Assembly: GCF_020400655.1 (NCBI RefSeq)
Contig: NZ_JAINRC010000001.1
Coordinates: 1 to 64,000 of the forward strand
Direction of reading: 5' to 3'
DNA length: 64,000 bases
From: Streptomyces spinosus
Lineage (GTDB): Bacteria > Actinomycetota > Actinomycetes > Streptomycetales > Streptomycetaceae
This document shows positions 17,508 through 27,248 of the stretch, piece by piece (the first letter of the stretch is position 1; each line of letters begins with the position of its first letter). The notes under the pieces were generated by a model, which worked only from the letters and a program-made list of their open reading frames with translations, was not told where the DNA came from and searched no databases. A program made the position numbers and the translations under genes.

Positions 17508-18425
17508 TCAGCGGCCCGGTTCCGACGCCCGGCGCAGCAGCGCGTCCCGGCCTATCGCCTCCGCGCGGGTGGCCGGGACGGTGCACGCGTGGGCGCCGGC
17601 GACCGCGCCGTACCGGGCGCACCGCTCGGGCGGCTCGCCGCTCAGCCGGCCGTAGAGGAACGCGGCGGCGAAGGCGTCGCCCGCGCCGTTGGAGTCCACG
17701 ACAGGCGCGGGCGGGATCGCCGCCGGCACCCGGGTCAGCTCGCCGTCGGCCAGCAGGAGGGCGCCCTCCGCTCCGGCGGTGGCGACGACGGTCCGGGCCC
17801 GCCCGCGCTCGGCGATGCGCCGTACGGTCCGTTCGGGGTCGGTCAGCGCGGCGGCCGACAGGAAGACGACGTCGGCCGTGAACGCGAACGGCTCGTGGTA
17901 CGGGTTCTCGCCGTCCCAGTCGTGCAGGTCGGTGGAGAGCGGCACACCCGTCCCGCGCAGGACCGGCAGGGCGTGGGCGCAGGGCTGGGTGATGGTCACG
18001 TGCACATGCCGGCTCGCGGCGGCCAGCTCGCGCAGACGGGCCTCGGGGAAGCGGTCGTCCGGGTGGGCGCGGCTGGTGTCGTACAAGGACAGCCGGCGGC
18101 CGTCCGGGCCGACGAGATTGACCGCGCGCTTGGTGCCGGCCGGCTGGGGCAGGGCGGTGAGGGCGATGCCGTGCTCGCGGTGCAGGGCGCGCACGAGGTC
18201 GCCCTCGGGGTCGTCGCCGAGCAGGTCGAGGTGGTGGGTGCGCAGTCCCAGCGCGGCCAGTCCGAGGGCGACGAAGTCACCGGTCTGGCCGGCGCGGGTG
18301 CGGATCCCCGAGTCGATCATGTAGCTGTCGGCGTACGGCAGGGGGAGCTCGGGGACCGGGATGACCGTGTCCACCCCGGCCCCGCCCAGCACCAGTACGT
18401 CGGTCGTGTCCGTTCGCCCCGTCAT
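17508..18425 (-). CDS. PfkB-family carbohydrate kinase (ribokinase-like)
   Basis: A 305-residue sugar kinase. The N-terminal region VLVLGGAGVDTVIPV and the segment G-I-R-T-R-A-G-Q-T-G-D-F form the sugar-binding part of the ribokinase fold. The C-terminal signature V-V-D-S-N-G-A-G-D-A-F-A-A-A-F contains the anion hole and the catalytic Asp (the last D of N-G-A-G-D). The usual DTTGAGD is changed to DSNGAGD. The ATG at 18425 has AGGGGGGAGG upstream. An earlier in-frame codon at 18521 would add a low-complexity stretch. The substrate is probably a furanose or nucleoside, but cannot be assigned. It lies downstream of, and in the same direction as, the permease gene. Confidence 0.85.
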   Translation of the reverse strand: MTGRTDTTDVLVLGGAGVDTVIPVPELPLPYADSYMIDSGIRTRAGQTGDFVALGLAALGLRTHHLDLLGDDPEGDLVRALHREHGIALTALPQPAGTKRAVNLVGPDGRRLSLYDTSRAHPDDRFPEARLRELAAASRHVHVTITQPCAHALPVLRGTGVPLSTDLHDWDGENPYHEPFAFTADVVFLSAAALTDPERTVRRIAERGRARTVVATAGAEGALLLADGELTRVPAAIPPAPVVDSNGAGDAFAAAFLYGRLSGEPPERCARYGAVAGAHACTVPATRAEAIGRDALLRRASEPGR

Positions 18426-18540
18426 CCCGCGTCCTCCCCCCTCCGCGCCTGCCGACGGCGCGGGTGGCGTCCTGCCGGAGCCAGGTGATCTCCGGTGTGA
18501 CGCCACCGTACGCGACGGCACCGGCAGGGGCGCCGGACCG

Positions 18541-20007
18541 CTACCGCGCCGGCTCGGCCGGCTCCTGGCCGGTGGTGTGCGCCACCCGCCGGCGGACGCC
18601 GAACCAGCCGGCGACCAGCATCACGGCGATCACCGGGATGAGCAGCAGGGTCTTGCGCCCGACCTCGGCGTCGTTCCACATCATGCCGAGGCAGACCAGC
18701 AGGAACACCACGGTGGCGATCTCCGTGACCGGGCTGAACCTCAGCTGGAAGTGCGGCCGGGTCACCAGGCCCGCGCGGGCCCGGCGGACGAAGACCAGGT
18801 GGCAGACCATGATGATCACCCAGGTGCTGATGATGCCGAGCGAGGCGACGTTCAGCACGATCTCGAAGGCCTGGCTGGGGACCAGGTAGTTCAGGCCGAC
18901 GCCGAGGACACAGACCGCGCAGGTCAGCAGGATGCCGCCGTAGGGCACCTGGCTGCGGTTCATGCGGGCGGTGAACTTCGGCGCCGAGCCGGCCGTGGCC
19001 ATGGAGCGCAGGATGCGCCCGGTGGAGTACAGGCCGGAGTTCAGCGAGGACATGGCGGCGGTCAGCACGACCAGGTTCATCACGTCACCGGCCGCCGGCA
19101 CGCCGATCCTGGACAGCACGGTCACGAACGGGCTCTGGTCGGCGGAGTACACCGAGCCGGGCAGCAGCAGGGCGAGGAGCACGACCGAGCCGACGTAGAA
19201 CAGGGCCACGCGCCACATGATCGAGTTCACCGCGCGCGGGACGACCTTCTCCGGCGCGGCGGTCTCGCCGGCGGCCACGCCGACCAGCTCCAGGGCGGCG
19301 TACGCGAAGATCACGCCCTGCATGACCAGGACGACCGGCATCAGGCCGTGCGGGAAGACACCGCCGTTGCCGGTGATGACATCGAGGCCCGGCTTGCTGC
19401 CGCCCACGTCGTGCCGGGTCGCCAGCAGGAAGATGCCGATCAGCATGAAGCCCACGAGCGTGGCGACCTTGATGATCGCGAACCAGAACTCCATCTCGCC
19501 GAAGATCTTCACCGAGATCAGGTTCACGGCGAGGACGACCGCGAGGGCGATCAGCGCCAGCACCCACTGCGGAATCGACGTGAACATGCTCCAGTAGTGC
19601 GTGTAGAGCGCGATCGCGGTGATGTCGGCGATGCCGGTGGTCGACCAGTTCAGGAAGTACATCCAGCCGGCGACATAGGCGCCCTTCTCGCCGAGGAACT
19701 CGCGCGCGTACGACACGAAGGAGCCGGAGGACGGCCGGTACAGGACGAGCTCGCCCAGGGCCCGGACGACGAAGAACGCGAAGACGCCGCAGACCAGGTA
19801 GGCCAGGGCGAGCGCCGGGCCCGCGTTGTGCAGGCGTCCGCCGGCGCCCAGGAAGAGGCCGGTGCCGATGGCGCCGCCGATGGCGATCATGTTGACGTGG
19901 CGGGCCTTGAGGTCCTTGCTGTAACCGGCGTCGCCCGCGTCCTCGGGCGTCCGGGCCACCCGGGGGTGGGGGGTGGCCTGTGCCGGTTCCACGGCTTCCT
20001 TGCTCAC
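18541..20007 (-). CDS. Amino-acid permease (APC superfamily, AnsP/GabP-like)
   Basis: A 488-residue inner-membrane proton/amino-acid symporter with about 12 hydrophobic helices. The family signature in helix 1 is HVNMIAIGGAIGTGLFLGAG, followed by GPALALAYLVCG and the ELVLYRPSSGSFVSYAREFLG loop typical of the asparagine/GABA/D-Ser-D-Ala-Gly permease subgroup. The N-terminal ~35 residues are soluble and Pro/Glu-rich. The GTG at 20007 has GGAAGTGG 11 nt upstream. A GTG at 20019 is possible, but its AGGAA touches it directly. It is divergent from the MerR gene across about 220 bp, so MerR could regulate it. The substrate is not resolved. Confidence 0.87.
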   Translation of the reverse strand: MSKEAVEPAQATPHPRVARTPEDAGDAGYSKDLKARHVNMIAIGGAIGTGLFLGAGGRLHNAGPALALAYLVCGVFAFFVVRALGELVLYRPSSGSFVSYAREFLGEKGAYVAGWMYFLNWSTTGIADITAIALYTHYWSMFTSIPQWVLALIALAVVLAVNLISVKIFGEMEFWFAIIKVATLVGFMLIGIFLLATRHDVGGSKPGLDVITGNGGVFPHGLMPVVLVMQGVIFAYAALELVGVAAGETAAPEKVVPRAVNSIMWRVALFYVGSVVLLALLLPGSVYSADQSPFVTVLSRIGVPAAGDVMNLVVLTAAMSSLNSGLYSTGRILRSMATAGSAPKFTARMNRSQVPYGGILLTCAVCVLGVGLNYLVPSQAFEIVLNVASLGIISTWVIIMVCHLVFVRRARAGLVTRPHFQLRFSPVTEIATVVFLLVCLGMMWNDAEVGRKTLLLIPVIAVMLVAGWFGVRRRVAHTTGQEPAEPAR

Positions 20008-20228
20008 GGGTGGTTCCACTTCCTGGTGCGCCCGGACCTCATGGGCCCGGGGTTCGTGCAGGTTCTGGCCCGCACCACCCTCGTGTCGCGGTACAGACCA
20101 AGGCAGCAGCTTCCCAGGGAGAGGGTCCGGGATGCGATGGTCCAGGTCACAGAGCGGTTCTTCTCACACGGTCCACACGCCACCGCCCCGGGTTTCACAC
20201 CATCGGTGAGACAGCGATACTGCTGCAC

Positions 20229-20993
20229 ATGACGACCGACGCCGGCGAGCCCACCCTGACGATCGACGAGCTGGCCGCGCGGGCGGGCGTCACGGTGCGC
20301 ACGGTCCGCTTCTACGGCACCAGGGGACTGCTGCCGCCGCCGGTCATCGGCCCCCGCCGGGTGGGCCACTACGGCCGGGAGCACCTGGCCCGGCTGGAGC
20401 TGATCGAGGAGATGCAGCACCAGGGCATGACCCTCGCGGCGATCGAACGCCATCTGCGGCAGTTGCCGGCCGACCTCGGCCCGCACGACCTGGCGATCCA
20501 CCGGGCGGTGGTCGCCTCCTGGGCGCCGGACACCGTCGAGACGGTCTCCCGCGCGGAGCTGGAGCGGCGGGCGGGGCGCAGACTGACCGAGGAGGACGTG
20601 GACCGGCTGACCGCGATGAACGTGGTGACGCGGGAGGGGGACTCCTTCCGCGTGGACTGCGGCCTGCTGCGGCTCGCGGCCCGGCTCCTCGACGTACCGC
20701 TGTCGCAGGAGACCATCCTGGCCGCCCGTACCGTCCTGACCGGCCACGCCCGCGCGGCGGCCCACGAGCTGTCGGACCTGCTGCGGGACGCCGTCGCCGA
20801 GCGCGACACACGGGACGTGAAGTCGTTGTCGGCCCATATGCACCCGCTCGTGGTGCAGGCGCTGCTCACCACCTTCCAGCGGTCGCTGAAGGAGGAGCTG
20901 CGCCAGTGGCTGGACGGCGCGGCGGCCCCGAAGACCCCGCCGGGGGGCACGGCGGCCCCGGGAGCGGGGTCCCGGGGCACGCCGTCCGGCTGA
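20229..20993 (+). CDS. MerR-family transcriptional regulator
   Basis: A 254-residue protein. Residues 9-75 carry the MerR winged HTH (TIDELAARAGVTVRTVRFYGTRGLLPPP, then a YGREHLARLELIEEMQHQGMTLAAIERHL helix pair). The remaining ~170 residues are helical and contain no Cys cluster, so this is not a metal or SoxR-type sensor; the effector is unknown. The open frame extends upstream to 19980, but the ATG at 20229 begins just before the HTH and is the sensible start. It has no obvious ribosome-binding site. The stop lies 6 bp from the end of the convergent fadB-like gene, and the promoter is shared with the divergent permease gene. Confidence 0.85.
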   Translation: MTTDAGEPTLTIDELAARAGVTVRTVRFYGTRGLLPPPVIGPRRVGHYGREHLARLELIEEMQHQGMTLAAIERHLRQLPADLGPHDLAIHRAVVASWAPDTVETVSRAELERRAGRRLTEEDVDRLTAMNVVTREGDSFRVDCGLLRLAARLLDVPLSQETILAARTVLTGHARAAAHELSDLLRDAVAERDTRDVKSLSAHMHPLVVQALLTTFQRSLKEELRQWLDGAAAPKTPPGGTAAPGAGSRGTPSG

Positions 20994-20999
20994 GAGGCG

Positions 21000-23177
21000 T
21001 CAGCGGGCGTCGGTGAACGTCTCCCCGCTCCCGGCCTTGGCCACGAGCAGCGCGGGCGGGGTGAACCGCTCGCCGTACCGCTCGGCCAGCTCGCGCGCGC
21101 GGGCCACGAATCCGGGCAGGCCCCCTTCGTAACCGTTGATGTACTGGAGCACACCGCCGGTCCAGCCGGGGAAGCCGATGCCGAGGATCGAGCCGATGTT
21201 GGCGTCGGCGACGGAGGTCAGGACGCCCTCTTCGAGGAGGCGTACGGTGTCGAGCGCCTCGGCGAAGAGCATGCGCTCCTGCATGTCCCGGAACGGGATC
21301 TCGTACCCGGGCTTGGTGAAGTGCTCGCGCAGACCCGGCCAGAGCCCCGCCCGCTTGCCGTCCTCGGTGTAGTCGTAGAAGCCGGCGCCACCGCTGCGCC
21401 CGGTGCGGCCGAACTCGTCGACCATGCGGTCGACGACCTCCTCCGCCGGGTGCGCCGTCCAGGTGCCGCCGGCCTCCTCCACGGCACGCTTCGTCTCGCC
21501 CCGGATCTTGCGCGGGAGGGTGAGGGTCAGCTCGTCCATGAGGGACAGCACCTTGGCCGGGTAGCCGGCCTGGGCGGCGGCCTGCTCCACGGAGGCGGGC
21601 TCGACGCCCTCGCCGACCATGGCGACGCCCTCGTTGATGAAGTGGCCGATCACCCGGGAGGTGAAGAAGCCCCGGGAGTCGTTCACGACGATCGGCGTCT
21701 TGTTGATCTGCCGGACCAGGTCGAAGGCGCGCGCGAGGGCCTCCTCGCCGGTGCGCTCGCCCTTGATGATCTCGACCAGCGGCATCTTGTCGACCGGCGA
21801 GAAGAAGTGCAGTCCGATGAAGTCGGCCTGGCGCTGCACGCCCTCGGCGAGGGTGGTGATGGGCAGCGTGGAGGTGTTGGAGCACAGCAGAGCGTCGGGG
21901 GCGACGACGGCCTCGATCTCCTGGAACACCTTGTGCTTGAGGGCGGTGTCCTCGAACACGGCCTCGATGACCGCGTCACAGCCGGCGAGGTCGGCCGCCT
22001 CGGCGGTGGGGGTGATGCGGGCGAGCAGCGCGTCCGCCTTCTCCTGGCTGGTACGGCCCCTGGCGACGGCCTTGGCGCACAGCTTCTCGGAGTAGCCCTT
22101 GCCCTTGACGGCCGCTTCCAGGGAGACGTCCTTGAGGACGACGTCGATGCCCGCGCGGGCGCACGCGTAGGCGATGCCGGCGCCCATCATGCCGGCGCCG
22201 AGGACGGCCACCTTGCGGACCTGGCGGGGCTCGACGCCCTGGGGGCGGTTGACGCCGGAGTTGACCGCCTGGAGGTCGAAGAAGAAGGCCTGGATCATGT
22301 TCTTCGAGGTCTGCCCGGCGGCCAGTTCCACGAAGTAGCGGGCCTCGATGACCTGAGCGGTCTCGAAGTCGACCTGGGAGCCCTCGACGGCGGCGGCGAG
22401 GATGTTGCGCGGCGCCGGGTAGGGGGCGCCGCCCGTCTGCTTGCGCAGGTTGGCCGGGAAGGCGGGCAGGTTGGCGGCGAACTTCGGGCTGGCCGGGGTG
22501 CCGCCGGGGATCCGGTACCCCGGCTTGTCCCAGGGCTGCTGGGACTCGGGGTTGGCGTCGATGAAGGCCCGGGCCTTGGCGAGCAGTTCCTCGGGGGTGG
22601 CGGCGACCTCGTGGACGAGGCCGTTCTCCTGGGCGCGCCGCGCGTTGTACTGCTGTCCCTGGAGGAGCACCTTCAGCAGGGCGTCCGTGATGCCGAGCAG
22701 CCGCACGGTGCGCACGACCCCGCCGCCGCCGGGGAGCAGGCCGAGGGTGACCTCCGGGCAGCCGATCCTGGTGCCGGGGGTGTCGAGGGCGACGCGGTGG
22801 TGGCAGGCGAGGGCCAGTTCGTACCCGCCGCCGAGCGCCGCGCCGTTGATGGCGGCGACGACCGGCTTGCCGAGGGTCTCGATGCGGCGCAGGTTCCGCT
22901 TGATGGCGAGGCCGCCGTCGAACAGGTCCTGCGCGGTCTCGGGCGTGACCCGGATCAGGTCGCGCAGGTCGCCGCCCGCGAAGAAGGTCTTCTTCGCGGA
23001 GGTGAGGATGATGCCGCGGATGTTCTCCCGCTCCGCCTCCAGGCGGTCGGCGATCACGGCGAGGGAGTCGCGGAACGCCTGGTTCATGGTGTTCGCGGAC
23101 TGGTTGGGGTCGTCCAGGACGAGCGTGACGACACCGGTGTCGTCCTGCTCCCAGCGGATGGTGGTGCTCTCGGTCAT
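21000..23177 (-). CDS. Multifunctional fatty-acid oxidation protein (enoyl-CoA hydratase / 3-hydroxyacyl-CoA dehydrogenase, FadB/FadJ-like)
   Basis: A 725-residue two-enzyme fusion for beta-oxidation. Residues 1 to about 300 are a crotonase domain (FFAGGDLRDL oxyanion region; AALGGGYELALACHHRVA with Glu present; CPEVTLGLLPGGGG). Residues about 325-505 are the NAD-binding domain (VLGAGMMGAGIAYACARAG) with the catalytic-His segment GLHFFSPVDKMPLVEII. The C-terminal 3HCDH domain runs from about 510 to 700. GGAGACG precedes the ATG. The thiolase gene lies 49 bp upstream in the same direction, so the two form a classic alpha/beta fatty-acid oxidation complex pair. Confidence 0.93.
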   Translation of the reverse strand: MTESTTIRWEQDDTGVVTLVLDDPNQSANTMNQAFRDSLAVIADRLEAERENIRGIILTSAKKTFFAGGDLRDLIRVTPETAQDLFDGGLAIKRNLRRIETLGKPVVAAINGAALGGGYELALACHHRVALDTPGTRIGCPEVTLGLLPGGGGVVRTVRLLGITDALLKVLLQGQQYNARRAQENGLVHEVAATPEELLAKARAFIDANPESQQPWDKPGYRIPGGTPASPKFAANLPAFPANLRKQTGGAPYPAPRNILAAAVEGSQVDFETAQVIEARYFVELAAGQTSKNMIQAFFFDLQAVNSGVNRPQGVEPRQVRKVAVLGAGMMGAGIAYACARAGIDVVLKDVSLEAAVKGKGYSEKLCAKAVARGRTSQEKADALLARITPTAEAADLAGCDAVIEAVFEDTALKHKVFQEIEAVVAPDALLCSNTSTLPITTLAEGVQRQADFIGLHFFSPVDKMPLVEIIKGERTGEEALARAFDLVRQINKTPIVVNDSRGFFTSRVIGHFINEGVAMVGEGVEPASVEQAAAQAGYPAKVLSLMDELTLTLPRKIRGETKRAVEEAGGTWTAHPAEEVVDRMVDEFGRTGRSGGAGFYDYTEDGKRAGLWPGLREHFTKPGYEIPFRDMQERMLFAEALDTVRLLEEGVLTSVADANIGSILGIGFPGWTGGVLQYINGYEGGLPGFVARARELAERYGERFTPPALLVAKAGSGETFTDAR

Positions 23178-23226
23178 GGCAGTCGTCTCCGTAGAAGTCT
23201 TCAGGGCGCTTGGTTCCGCGGGGAGT

Positions 23227-24441
23227 TCACAAGCGCTCGACGATGGTGGCGATGCCCATGCCGCCGCCGACGCAGAGGGTGGCGAGGCCGTAGCGCTTGT
23301 CCTGGCGCTCCAGTTCGTCGATGAGCGAGCCCAGGATCATGGCACCCGTGGCGCCGAGCGGGTGGCCGAGGGCGATGGCTCCGCCGTTGACGTTGACCTT
23401 GTCCAGCGACAGTCCCATGTCCTTCACGAAGCGCAGCACGACGGCGGCGAACGCCTCGTTGATCTCGACCAGGTCGATGTCGTCGATGGTGAGGCCGGCC
23501 TTCGCCAGGGCCTTGCGGGTGGCGGGGGCGGGGCCGGTGAGCATGATGGTCGGCTCGGAGCCGGAGACGGCCGCGGCGACGATCCGCGCGCGGGGGGTGA
23601 GGCCGTGGCGCTCGCCGACCTCACGGGACCCGATCGCGACGAGCGAGGCGCCGTCCACGATGCCGGAGGAGTTGCCGGCGTGGTGGACGTGGTCGATCCT
23701 CTCCACCCAGTGGTACTTCTGCAGGGCCACGGCGTCGAAGCCGCCCAGGTCGCCGATATCCGCGAAGGACGGCTTCAGCTTGGCCAGGGAGTCGGCGGTG
23801 GTGCCGGGGCGCATGTGCTCGTCGTGGTCGAGGACGACCAGGCCGTTGCGGTCCCTGACGGGGACCACCGACTTGTCGAAGCGGCCCTCCTTCCAGGCGG
23901 TGGCGGCGCGCTCCTGGGACAGGGCCGCGTACTCGTCGACGTCCCGGCGGGAGAAGCCCTCGATGGTGGCGATGAGGTCGGCGCCGATGCCCTGCGGCAC
24001 GAAGTTGACGGCGAGGTTGGTCATCGGGTCGTTGAACCAGGCGCCGCCGTCCGAGGCCATCGGGACCCGGGACATGGACTCGACACCGCCCGCGAGGACC
24101 AGGTCCTCCCAGCCGGCTCGGACCTTCGCGGCGGCCAGGTTGACGGCCTCGAGACCGGAGGCACAGAAGCGGTTCTCCTGCACGCCCGCGACCGTGTCGG
24201 GCAGTCCGGCGGCGAGGGCGGCGATCCGGGCGATGTCCGAGCCCTGGTCGCCGACGGGGCCGACCACGCCGAGCACGATGTCGTCGATCGCGGCCGGGTC
24301 CAGGCCGGGGAAGCGGGCGCGGATCTCGTGGATGAGGCCGACGACCAGGTCGATGGGCTTCGTGCCGTGCAGGGCGCCGTTCGCCTTGCCGCGGCCGCGC
24401 GGGGTGCGGATCGCGTCGTACACGTACGCTTCGGTGCTCAC
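23227..24441 (-). CDS. Acetyl-CoA C-acyltransferase (thiolase, FadA-like)
   Basis: A 404-residue thiolase that cleaves 3-ketoacyl-CoA with CoA to release acetyl-CoA. All three catalytic regions are present: the nucleophile Cys in [13 protein letters not shown] (about residue 90), the His in [18 protein letters not shown] and the second Cys in CVGGGMG near the C-terminus. The GTG start follows GAAAGG. It lies between the racemase gene (94 bp upstream) and the fadB-like gene (49 bp downstream), all on the minus strand, so a three-gene acyl-CoA degradation operon is likely. The length and sequence fit degradative rather than biosynthetic thiolases; this is inference from its partner. Confidence 0.92.
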   Translation of the reverse strand: MSTEAYVYDAIRTPRGRGKANGALHGTKPIDLVVGLIHEIRARFPGLDPAAIDDIVLGVVGPVGDQGSDIARIAALAAGLPDTVAGVQENRFCASGLEAVNLAAAKVRAGWEDLVLAGGVESMSRVPMASDGGAWFNDPMTNLAVNFVPQGIGADLIATIEGFSRRDVDEYAALSQERAATAWKEGRFDKSVVPVRDRNGLVVLDHDEHMRPGTTADSLAKLKPSFADIGDLGGFDAVALQKYHWVERIDHVHHAGNSSGIVDGASLVAIGSREVGERHGLTPRARIVAAAVSGSEPTIMLTGPAPATRKALAKAGLTIDDIDLVEINEAFAAVVLRFVKDMGLSLDKVNVNGGAIALGHPLGATGAMILGSLIDELERQDKRYGLATLCVGGGMGIATIVERL

Positions 24442-24535
24442 TGGTGTGCCTTTCGGGAGGGTGGGCCGAGCGGGGTGGGCGGGGTCGGCCGGCGTCGGTG
24501 ACCGGGTCGTCGGGGCCGGCCGTGGGGGCCGGTCG

Positions 24536-25699
24536 TCAGACCCGGCCGTCGGGACCGTCGGGGCCGTCGGTCGGGGGTGCCGGTATGCCCCAGTCCCGGG
24601 CGACCGCGGCGGTGTCCGCGCCCGGGCGGGCGGGGCCGGTGCGGACGGCGGTGGGGGTCGCGGAGAAGCGGGGGGCGGGGGCGGGCTGGGTGATGCCGCC
24701 GTGGTCCGTGAAGGTGCCGCGCGCGGCCAGGTGCGGGTGGGCGGGGGCCTCCCGCAGGCTCAGCACGGGCGCCACACAGGCGTCGGAGTCCGCGAAGACG
24801 GCCGTCCACTGCGCCCGGGTGCGGGACTTGAAGGCGGCGGCGATCCGTTCGCGCAGCTCGCCCCAGCGGGTCCAGTCCTCGCGGGCCGACGCCGGGTCCT
24901 CCACGCCGAGCAGGCGCAGGAACTCGTCGTAGAACCTGTTCTCCAGGGCGCCTACCGCCATGTACCCGCCGTCGGCGGTCTCGTAGGTGCCGTAGTAGGG
25001 ACAGCCGCCGTCCAGGAGGTTGGCGGCGCGGCGGTCCTGCCAGCCGCCGGCGGCGAGCATGCCGTGGATCATCGCGGACAGGTGGGCCGTGCCGTCCACG
25101 ATGGCCGCGTCGACCACCTGGCCGGTGCCGGTCGCGCGCGCGTGGTGCAGGGCGGCGAGGACGCCGACGACCAGGTAGAGGGAGCCGCCCGCGTAGTCCC
25201 CGAGGAGGTTGGCGGGCACCGCCGGGGGTTCGTCCGGACGGCCGATCATGCCGAGGGTGCCGGTGAGCGCGATGTAGGCGATGTCGTGGCCGGCGCGCTG
25301 GGCGAGCGGGCCGTCCTGGCCCCAGCCGGTCATGCGGCCGTACACCAGGCGGGGGTTGCGGGCGTGGCAGTGCCCGGGGCCGATGCCGAGGCGTTCGGCG
25401 ACGCCGGGGCGGTACCCCTCGACGAGGATGTCGGCCCGCTCGGCGAGGTCCAGGACGCGCGCGGGGCCGTCCGGTGCCTTCAGGTCGACCACGATCGAGC
25501 GCTTGTTGCGGTTGGTGACGTCGAACGCCGGGTCGATGGCGAGGCCCGGACCGCCGGGACGGTCCACCCGGACCACGTCGGCACCCAGGTCGGCCAGCAG
25601 CATGGCGGCGAACGGGCCCGGCCCGATGCCGGCCAGTTCGACGACGCGCACGCCGGAGAGCGGGCCGTCGCCCGGCCTCGGCGTCCCTGCCGTTGTCAT
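24536..25699 (-). CDS. Alpha-methylacyl-CoA racemase (CaiB/BaiF CoA-transferase family)
   Basis: A 387-residue family III CoA-transferase-fold protein. The racemase catalytic residues can be placed: H138 in R-A-G-H-D-I, D168 in L-L-G-D-Y-A-G-G-S, and E253 in V-G-A-L-E. Their spacing (30 and 85 residues) is identical to H126, D156 and E241 of the Mycobacterium tuberculosis racemase MCR, as I remember it. The enzyme epimerises 2-methylacyl-CoA esters so that branched chains can enter beta-oxidation, which fits the downstream thiolase and FadB-like genes. The start at 25699 (M-T-T) was chosen over 25741, which would add residues unlike the family. The C-terminal ~25 residues are Pro/Asp/Gly-rich. 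Confidence 0.9.
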   Translation of the reverse strand: MTTAGTPRPGDGPLSGVRVVELAGIGPGPFAAMLLADLGADVVRVDRPGGPGLAIDPAFDVTNRNKRSIVVDLKAPDGPARVLDLAERADILVEGYRPGVAERLGIGPGHCHARNPRLVYGRMTGWGQDGPLAQRAGHDIAYIALTGTLGMIGRPDEPPAVPANLLGDYAGGSLYLVVGVLAALHHARATGTGQVVDAAIVDGTAHLSAMIHGMLAAGGWQDRRAANLLDGGCPYYGTYETADGGYMAVGALENRFYDEFLRLLGVEDPASAREDWTRWGELRERIAAAFKSRTRAQWTAVFADSDACVAPVLSLREAPAHPHLAARGTFTDHGGITQPAPAPRFSATPTAVRTGPARPGADTAAVARDWGIPAPPTDGPDGPDGRV

Positions 25700-25752
25700 C
25701 CGTCCAGCCCCCAGGCGTGTGTGACACAACTGATGTAACACCGGTGATGCTA

Positions 25753-25764
25753 GGAACGCGTTCC
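25753..25764. promoter_or_regulatory. Perfect 12-bp palindrome, candidate operator
   Basis: GGAACGCGTTCC is fully self-complementary. It lies 54 bp upstream of the racemase start and 22 bp from the second palindrome, a suitable place for a repressor of the degradation operon. Confidence 0.45.
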
Positions 25765-25785
25765 ACCGGACACAAGACCTGAACG

Positions 25786-25799
25786 AGCAAGCGCTTAGC
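25786..25799. promoter_or_regulatory. KstR2-like palindrome, candidate TetR operator
   Basis: AGCAAGCGCTTAGC contains the self-complementary core AAGCGCTT. It matches nine of the eleven fixed positions of the pattern AnCAAGnnCTTGnT that I remember for KstR2, the acyl-CoA-responsive TetR repressor of mycobacteria. The similarity is suggestive only, and no kstR2-like gene lies in this window. Confidence 0.45.
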
Positions 25800-26069
25800 C
25801 AAAGTGCCCGTCCGGCCGACGATCACCCGGGAGAGTGACCGACGCTCCGCCGGGACCCTTCGGCGAGGGGCGCCCGGTACCGTCACGTGGTCCGCGCACC
25901 CGGTCCCCGGACCCGGGGACGGGGCGGTTTCACCCGCTTCTTCACCGCGTTCCTGGCTACGGCCACCGCTGCCTCCGGGCTGGTCGTCGGGCTCCGCACT
26001 CCTCACGCTAGCCTCGGCCACCGACAGCGGCGCGGGCTGCGCGACGGGCCACACGGACCAAGGGGTGTC

Positions 26070-27248
26070 ATGAGCAGGATAAGCAGGGCGGACCGGCCGT
26101 ACGACCTCGTGCTCTTCGGGGCCACGGGCTTCGTCGGCACGCTCACGGCCCACTACCTCGCGGCGCACGCGCCGGAGGACCTGCGCTGGGCGGTCGCCGG
26201 GCGCGACGAGGGGCGGCTGGAGCGGCTGCGCGAGGAGCTGCCCGGGGGCGCGGACGTCGGTGTGCTGCGGGCCGACGTGTCCGAACCGGCCACCCTGCGC
26301 GCCCTCGCCGAGCACGCGCGCGTGGTCGCCACGACCGTCGGGCCGTACGTCCTGTACGGCGAGGATCTCGTCGCCGCCTGCGCCGACACCGGCGCCGACT
26401 ACCTGGACCTCACCGGCGAACCCGAGTTCGTGGACCTGATGTACGTCCGGCACGACGCACGCGCGCGGGAGACGGGCGCGCGCCTGGTGCACGCCTGCGG
26501 TTTCGACTCGGTGCCGCACGACCTGGGCGCGTACTTCACGGTCCGGCGGCTCCCCGAGGGCGTGCCGCTGACCGTGGACGGCTATGTGACCGTCGACGCG
26601 GCCTTCTCCGGCGGCACCCTCGCCTCCGCGCTGAACCAGATGGCCCGCGGCCGGCGGATGTGGGCCGCCGCGCGGGAACGCGCCCGGCACGAGCCACGGC
26701 TGCCGGGCCGCCGGGTGACGGCGCCGTCGGGTACGCCGGGGTACGCGGCGGAGGTCGGCGCGTGGGCGCTGCCGCTGCCCACCATCGACCCGCAGATCGT
26801 GCGCCGTTCGGCACGGGCGCTGGAGCGGTACGGCCCGGACTTCCGCTACCGGCACTACGCGGCGGTGCGGCGCCTGCCGGTCGCCCTCGGCGGAATCGCG
26901 GCCGTCGGCGCGGTGGCGGCCGCCGCCCAGCTGCCGCCCGCCCGGCGCTGGCTGTCGGACCGGCTCAAGCCGGGTGACGGACCGAGCGCCGAGAAGCGGG
27001 CGAGGAGCCGGTTCTCGGTGCGGTTCGTCGGCGAGGGCGGCGGCCGGCGCGTGTTCACCGAGGTCGCGGGCGGCGACCCCGGGTACGACGAGACGGCGAA
27101 GATGTTCGCCGAGGCGGCCCTGTGCCTGGCGTTCGACGACCTGCCGCCGACGGCGGGCCAGGTCACCACGGCCCAGGCGATGGGCGACGCCCTGACCGGG
27201 CGGCTGCGCGCGGCGGGGATCACCTTCCGGGTGGCGGCGGAGCGCTAG
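26070..27248 (+). CDS. Saccharopine-dehydrogenase-fold protein (trans-acting enoyl reductase-like)
   Basis: A 392-residue NAD(P)-binding protein. The N-terminal Rossmann motif is VLFGATGFVGTLTAHYLAAHA (about 13-33), followed by AGRDEGRLERLREEL. The middle region LTGEPEFVDLMYVRHDARARETGARLVHACGFDSVPHDLGAYF is the hallmark of the saccharopine-dehydrogenase-like family that includes the mycobacterial trans-acting enoyl reductases of lipid synthesis. A short hydrophobic stretch near residue 275 (VALGGIAAVGAVAAAAQ) may touch the membrane. The ATG follows AAGGGG at a short spacing. It is divergent from the acyl-CoA degradation operon. It ends in TAG, which is also the first triplet of a dispersed repeat. 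The true substrate is unknown. Confidence 0.82.
   Translation: MSRISRADRPYDLVLFGATGFVGTLTAHYLAAHAPEDLRWAVAGRDEGRLERLREELPGGADVGVLRADVSEPATLRALAEHARVVATTVGPYVLYGEDLVAACADTGADYLDLTGEPEFVDLMYVRHDARARETGARLVHACGFDSVPHDLGAYFTVRRLPEGVPLTVDGYVTVDAAFSGGTLASALNQMARGRRMWAAARERARHEPRLPGRRVTAPSGTPGYAAEVGAWALPLPTIDPQIVRRSARALERYGPDFRYRHYAAVRRLPVALGGIAAVGAVAAAAQLPPARRWLSDRLKPGDGPSAEKRARSRFSVRFVGEGGGRRVFTEVAGGDPGYDETAKMFAEAALCLAFDDLPPTAGQVTTAQAMGDALTGRLRAAGITFRVAAER

Larger units (their letters stand above)
25700..26069. other. 370-bp divergent control region of the acyl-CoA genes
   Basis: No convincing gene was found here; a small open frame from 25804 overlaps the next start and has no family features. 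The left half holds two palindromic candidate operators (25753-25764 and 25786-25799) and a relatively A/T-rich stretch GATGTAACACCGGTGATG. It lies upstream of the racemase gene on the minus strand and the enoyl-reductase-like gene on the plus strand. A TAGCCT at 26009-26014 could serve as a -10 box for the latter. Confidence 0.6.

Noticed and set aside
21321..23324. 667-codon plus-strand open frame opposite the fadB-like gene
   Set aside because: It is antisense to an intact two-domain enzyme and has no family features.
25804..26073. Possible 89-codon gene between the racemase and the enoyl-reductase-like gene
   Set aside because: It has a Pro/Ser/Arg-rich random composition, no ribosome-binding site and no family similarity, and it covers the operator region.
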